From Acidobacteriota bacterium (lineage in GTDB: Bacteria; Acidobacteriota; UBA4820; DSQY01), in assembly GCA_021814085.1 (NCBI GenBank), contig JAKAJA010000133.1, positions 1-5,586 on the forward strand: a stretch of 5,586 nucleotides of DNA. Direction: 5' to 3'. Below, one piece after another: positions 5,240-5,586 of this stretch (position 1 is the first letter of the stretch; the number at the start of each line of letters is the position of its first letter). The translations under genes were made by a program, and so were the position numbers. The notes beneath the pieces are model-generated. The model made no database searches, was not told where the DNA came from, and worked only from the letters and a program-made list of their open reading frames with translations.

Positions 5240-5265
5240 AAAAAGGCCCCTCTGGGGAGGGGCCT
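5240..5265 (-). terminator. Intrinsic terminator reading leftward toward parA
   Basis: AGGCCCCTC (5244-5252) and GAGGGGCCT (5257-5265) form a perfect 9-bp stem with a 4-base loop. Read on the minus strand it is followed by TTTTTCTTC, a good intrinsic terminator. No minus-strand gene lies between it and the attachment site, so it would stop transcription entering from the element end or, in the circular form, from across the attachment junction. Confidence 0.75.
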
Positions 5266-5321
5266 CGTTAAGGTTGGGAACCGGGGCATGGCCTTCAGGC
5301 GCGCAAAATCATCCGAAATCC

Positions 5322-5435
5322 ATCGCAAGTAAATCGCAAGTTCGGAACCGTTCTTGCGGGCTTCTCCAGGGAACGCCGGGAAGAGCCCTTTTCATGCCGA
5401 GCCTAGTGGAATGGGCCTCTTGAGTACTTGCGGGC
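5322..5435. repeat. Repeated GCAAG motifs near the attachment site, candidate recombinase arm sites
   Basis: ATCGCAAGT occurs twice, 11 bases apart (5322-5330 and 5333-5341). CTTGCGGGC, whose complement carries CGCAAG, occurs twice 74 bases apart (5353-5361 and 5427-5435). Together they make a direct pair and an oppositely oriented pair between the partition module and the attachment core. Tyrosine integrases and excisionases often use such arm repeats, but the recombinase gene is not in the window. Confidence 0.4.
5358..5392 (+). terminator. Possible rightward terminator
   Basis: GGGCTTCTCC (5358-5367) can pair with GGAAGAGCCC (5379-5388) with one mismatch and one G-T pair, followed by TTTT (5389-5392). 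The loop is 11 bases. It is a weaker hairpin than the one at 5244-5265. Confidence 0.3.
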
Positions 5436-5472
5436 ACTTTAGGTAACTCCTTAGTAATCAGCATTTAGGCTC

Positions 5473-5517
5473 TTCGTAATCAGTAGGTCCGCGGTTCGAT
5501 TCCGCGCGTCGGCTCCA
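5473..5517 (+). other. tRNA-Thr(CGT) 3' fragment, attachment-site duplication (att)
   Basis: The sequence contains an anticodon loop TTCGTAA (5473-5479, anticodon CGT at 5475-5477), the 3' anticodon strand TCAGT (5480-5484), a five-base variable loop, a perfect T-arm CGCGG / TTCGATT / CCGCG (5490-5506), the acceptor strand CGTCGGC (5507-5513), discriminator T and encoded CCA (5515-5517). Nothing upstream matches the expected 5' acceptor strand GCCGACG, D-arm or 5' anticodon strand (GGCTC precedes the loop and does not pair with TCAGT). It is therefore only the 3' part of a tRNA-Thr gene, as left at the distal end of an element integrated into a tRNA gene. The full tRNA should lie at the other end, off the left of the window. 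The true crossover region is within this segment; the exact identity start needs the partner site. Confidence 0.82.
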
Positions 5518-5535
5518 GCAAAATCAACTACTTAC

Positions 5536-5567
5536 GGGGCCGCCGAGAGGCGGCCTCATTGCGTTTT
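5536..5567 (+). terminator. Terminator-like hairpin after the tRNA fragment
   Basis: GGGGCCGCC (5536-5544) pairs with GGCGGCCTC (5549-5557) through a GAGA loop, with one G-T pair, and a short TTTT follows a few bases later (5564-5567). It probably is the original terminator of the chromosomal tRNA-Thr gene, which supports placing the chromosome to the right of 5517. Confidence 0.55.
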
Positions 5568-5586
5568 GCCGCCACCTGATGAAGTC

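Larger units (their letters stand above)
5266..5472. other. Element terminal region, no gene
   Basis: No open frame with a plausible start is present in these 207 bases. They hold repeated GCAAG motifs (5322-5341, 5353-5361, 5427-5435), a possible terminator, and one copy of the par-like 9-mer on the minus strand (5450-5458, ATTACTAAG). This is where recombinase arm sites would be expected in an integrative element. Confidence 0.6.

Noticed and set aside
5440..5517. A complete tRNA-Thr gene
   Set aside because: The acceptor 5' strand, D-arm and 5' anticodon strand that would pair with the 3' half are missing in the preceding 35-40 bases, so only a 3' fragment is supported.

Overview
The window reads as one end of an integrative (probably conjugative) element in a GC-rich Gram-negative bacterium. 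The evidence is a VirB-type type IV secretion operon at the left, a type IV toxin-antitoxin pair in the middle, a ParA/ribbon-helix-helix partition module at the right, and then the 3' part of a tRNA-Thr gene with no 5' part. That tRNA remnant is the typical scar of tRNA-targeted integration, so bases up to about 5472 are probably element and bases after 5517 chromosome. The host cannot be named from this sequence; a delta-proteobacterial or similar lineage is only a guess.

Layout. Bases 1-1958, minus strand, hold the start of a transfer operon: a small ribbon-helix-helix (RHH) regulator, VirB2-like pilin, VirB3-like membrane protein and the first 374 residues of a VirB4-like ATPase that leaves the window. 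Bases 1959-2373 hold no convincing gene but many small repeats, a possible G-quadruplex, hairpins and the operators and promoter of the next operon. Bases 2374-3896, plus strand, hold abiEi (antitoxin/repressor) and abiEii (nucleotidyltransferase toxin), overlapping by four bases. Bases 3943-5154, minus strand, hold parA and, three bases after it, a gene for a 152-residue protein with an RHH-like C-terminus. Bases 5155-5265 hold the parA promoter, its operator repeats and a terminator that would block transcription arriving from the element end. Bases 5266-5472 hold no gene but repeated GCAAG motifs near the attachment core. Bases 5473-5517 are the tRNA-Thr(CGT) 3' fragment, followed by a terminator-like hairpin.

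The genes fit together as transfer (VirB), stable maintenance by post-segregational effect and phage defence (AbiE), and partition of the excised or replicating circle (ParA/RHH). The most interesting structure is a run of about seventeen 9-bp degenerate direct repeats (core TTACT) inside the RHH gene. They encode a Pro-Ser-x tripeptide repeat, and the same 9-bp motif recurs in the same strand orientation and spacing across the parA promoter. This suggests that the RHH protein binds its own coding sequence as a centromere and its own promoter as an operator. That is inference and needs a binding test.
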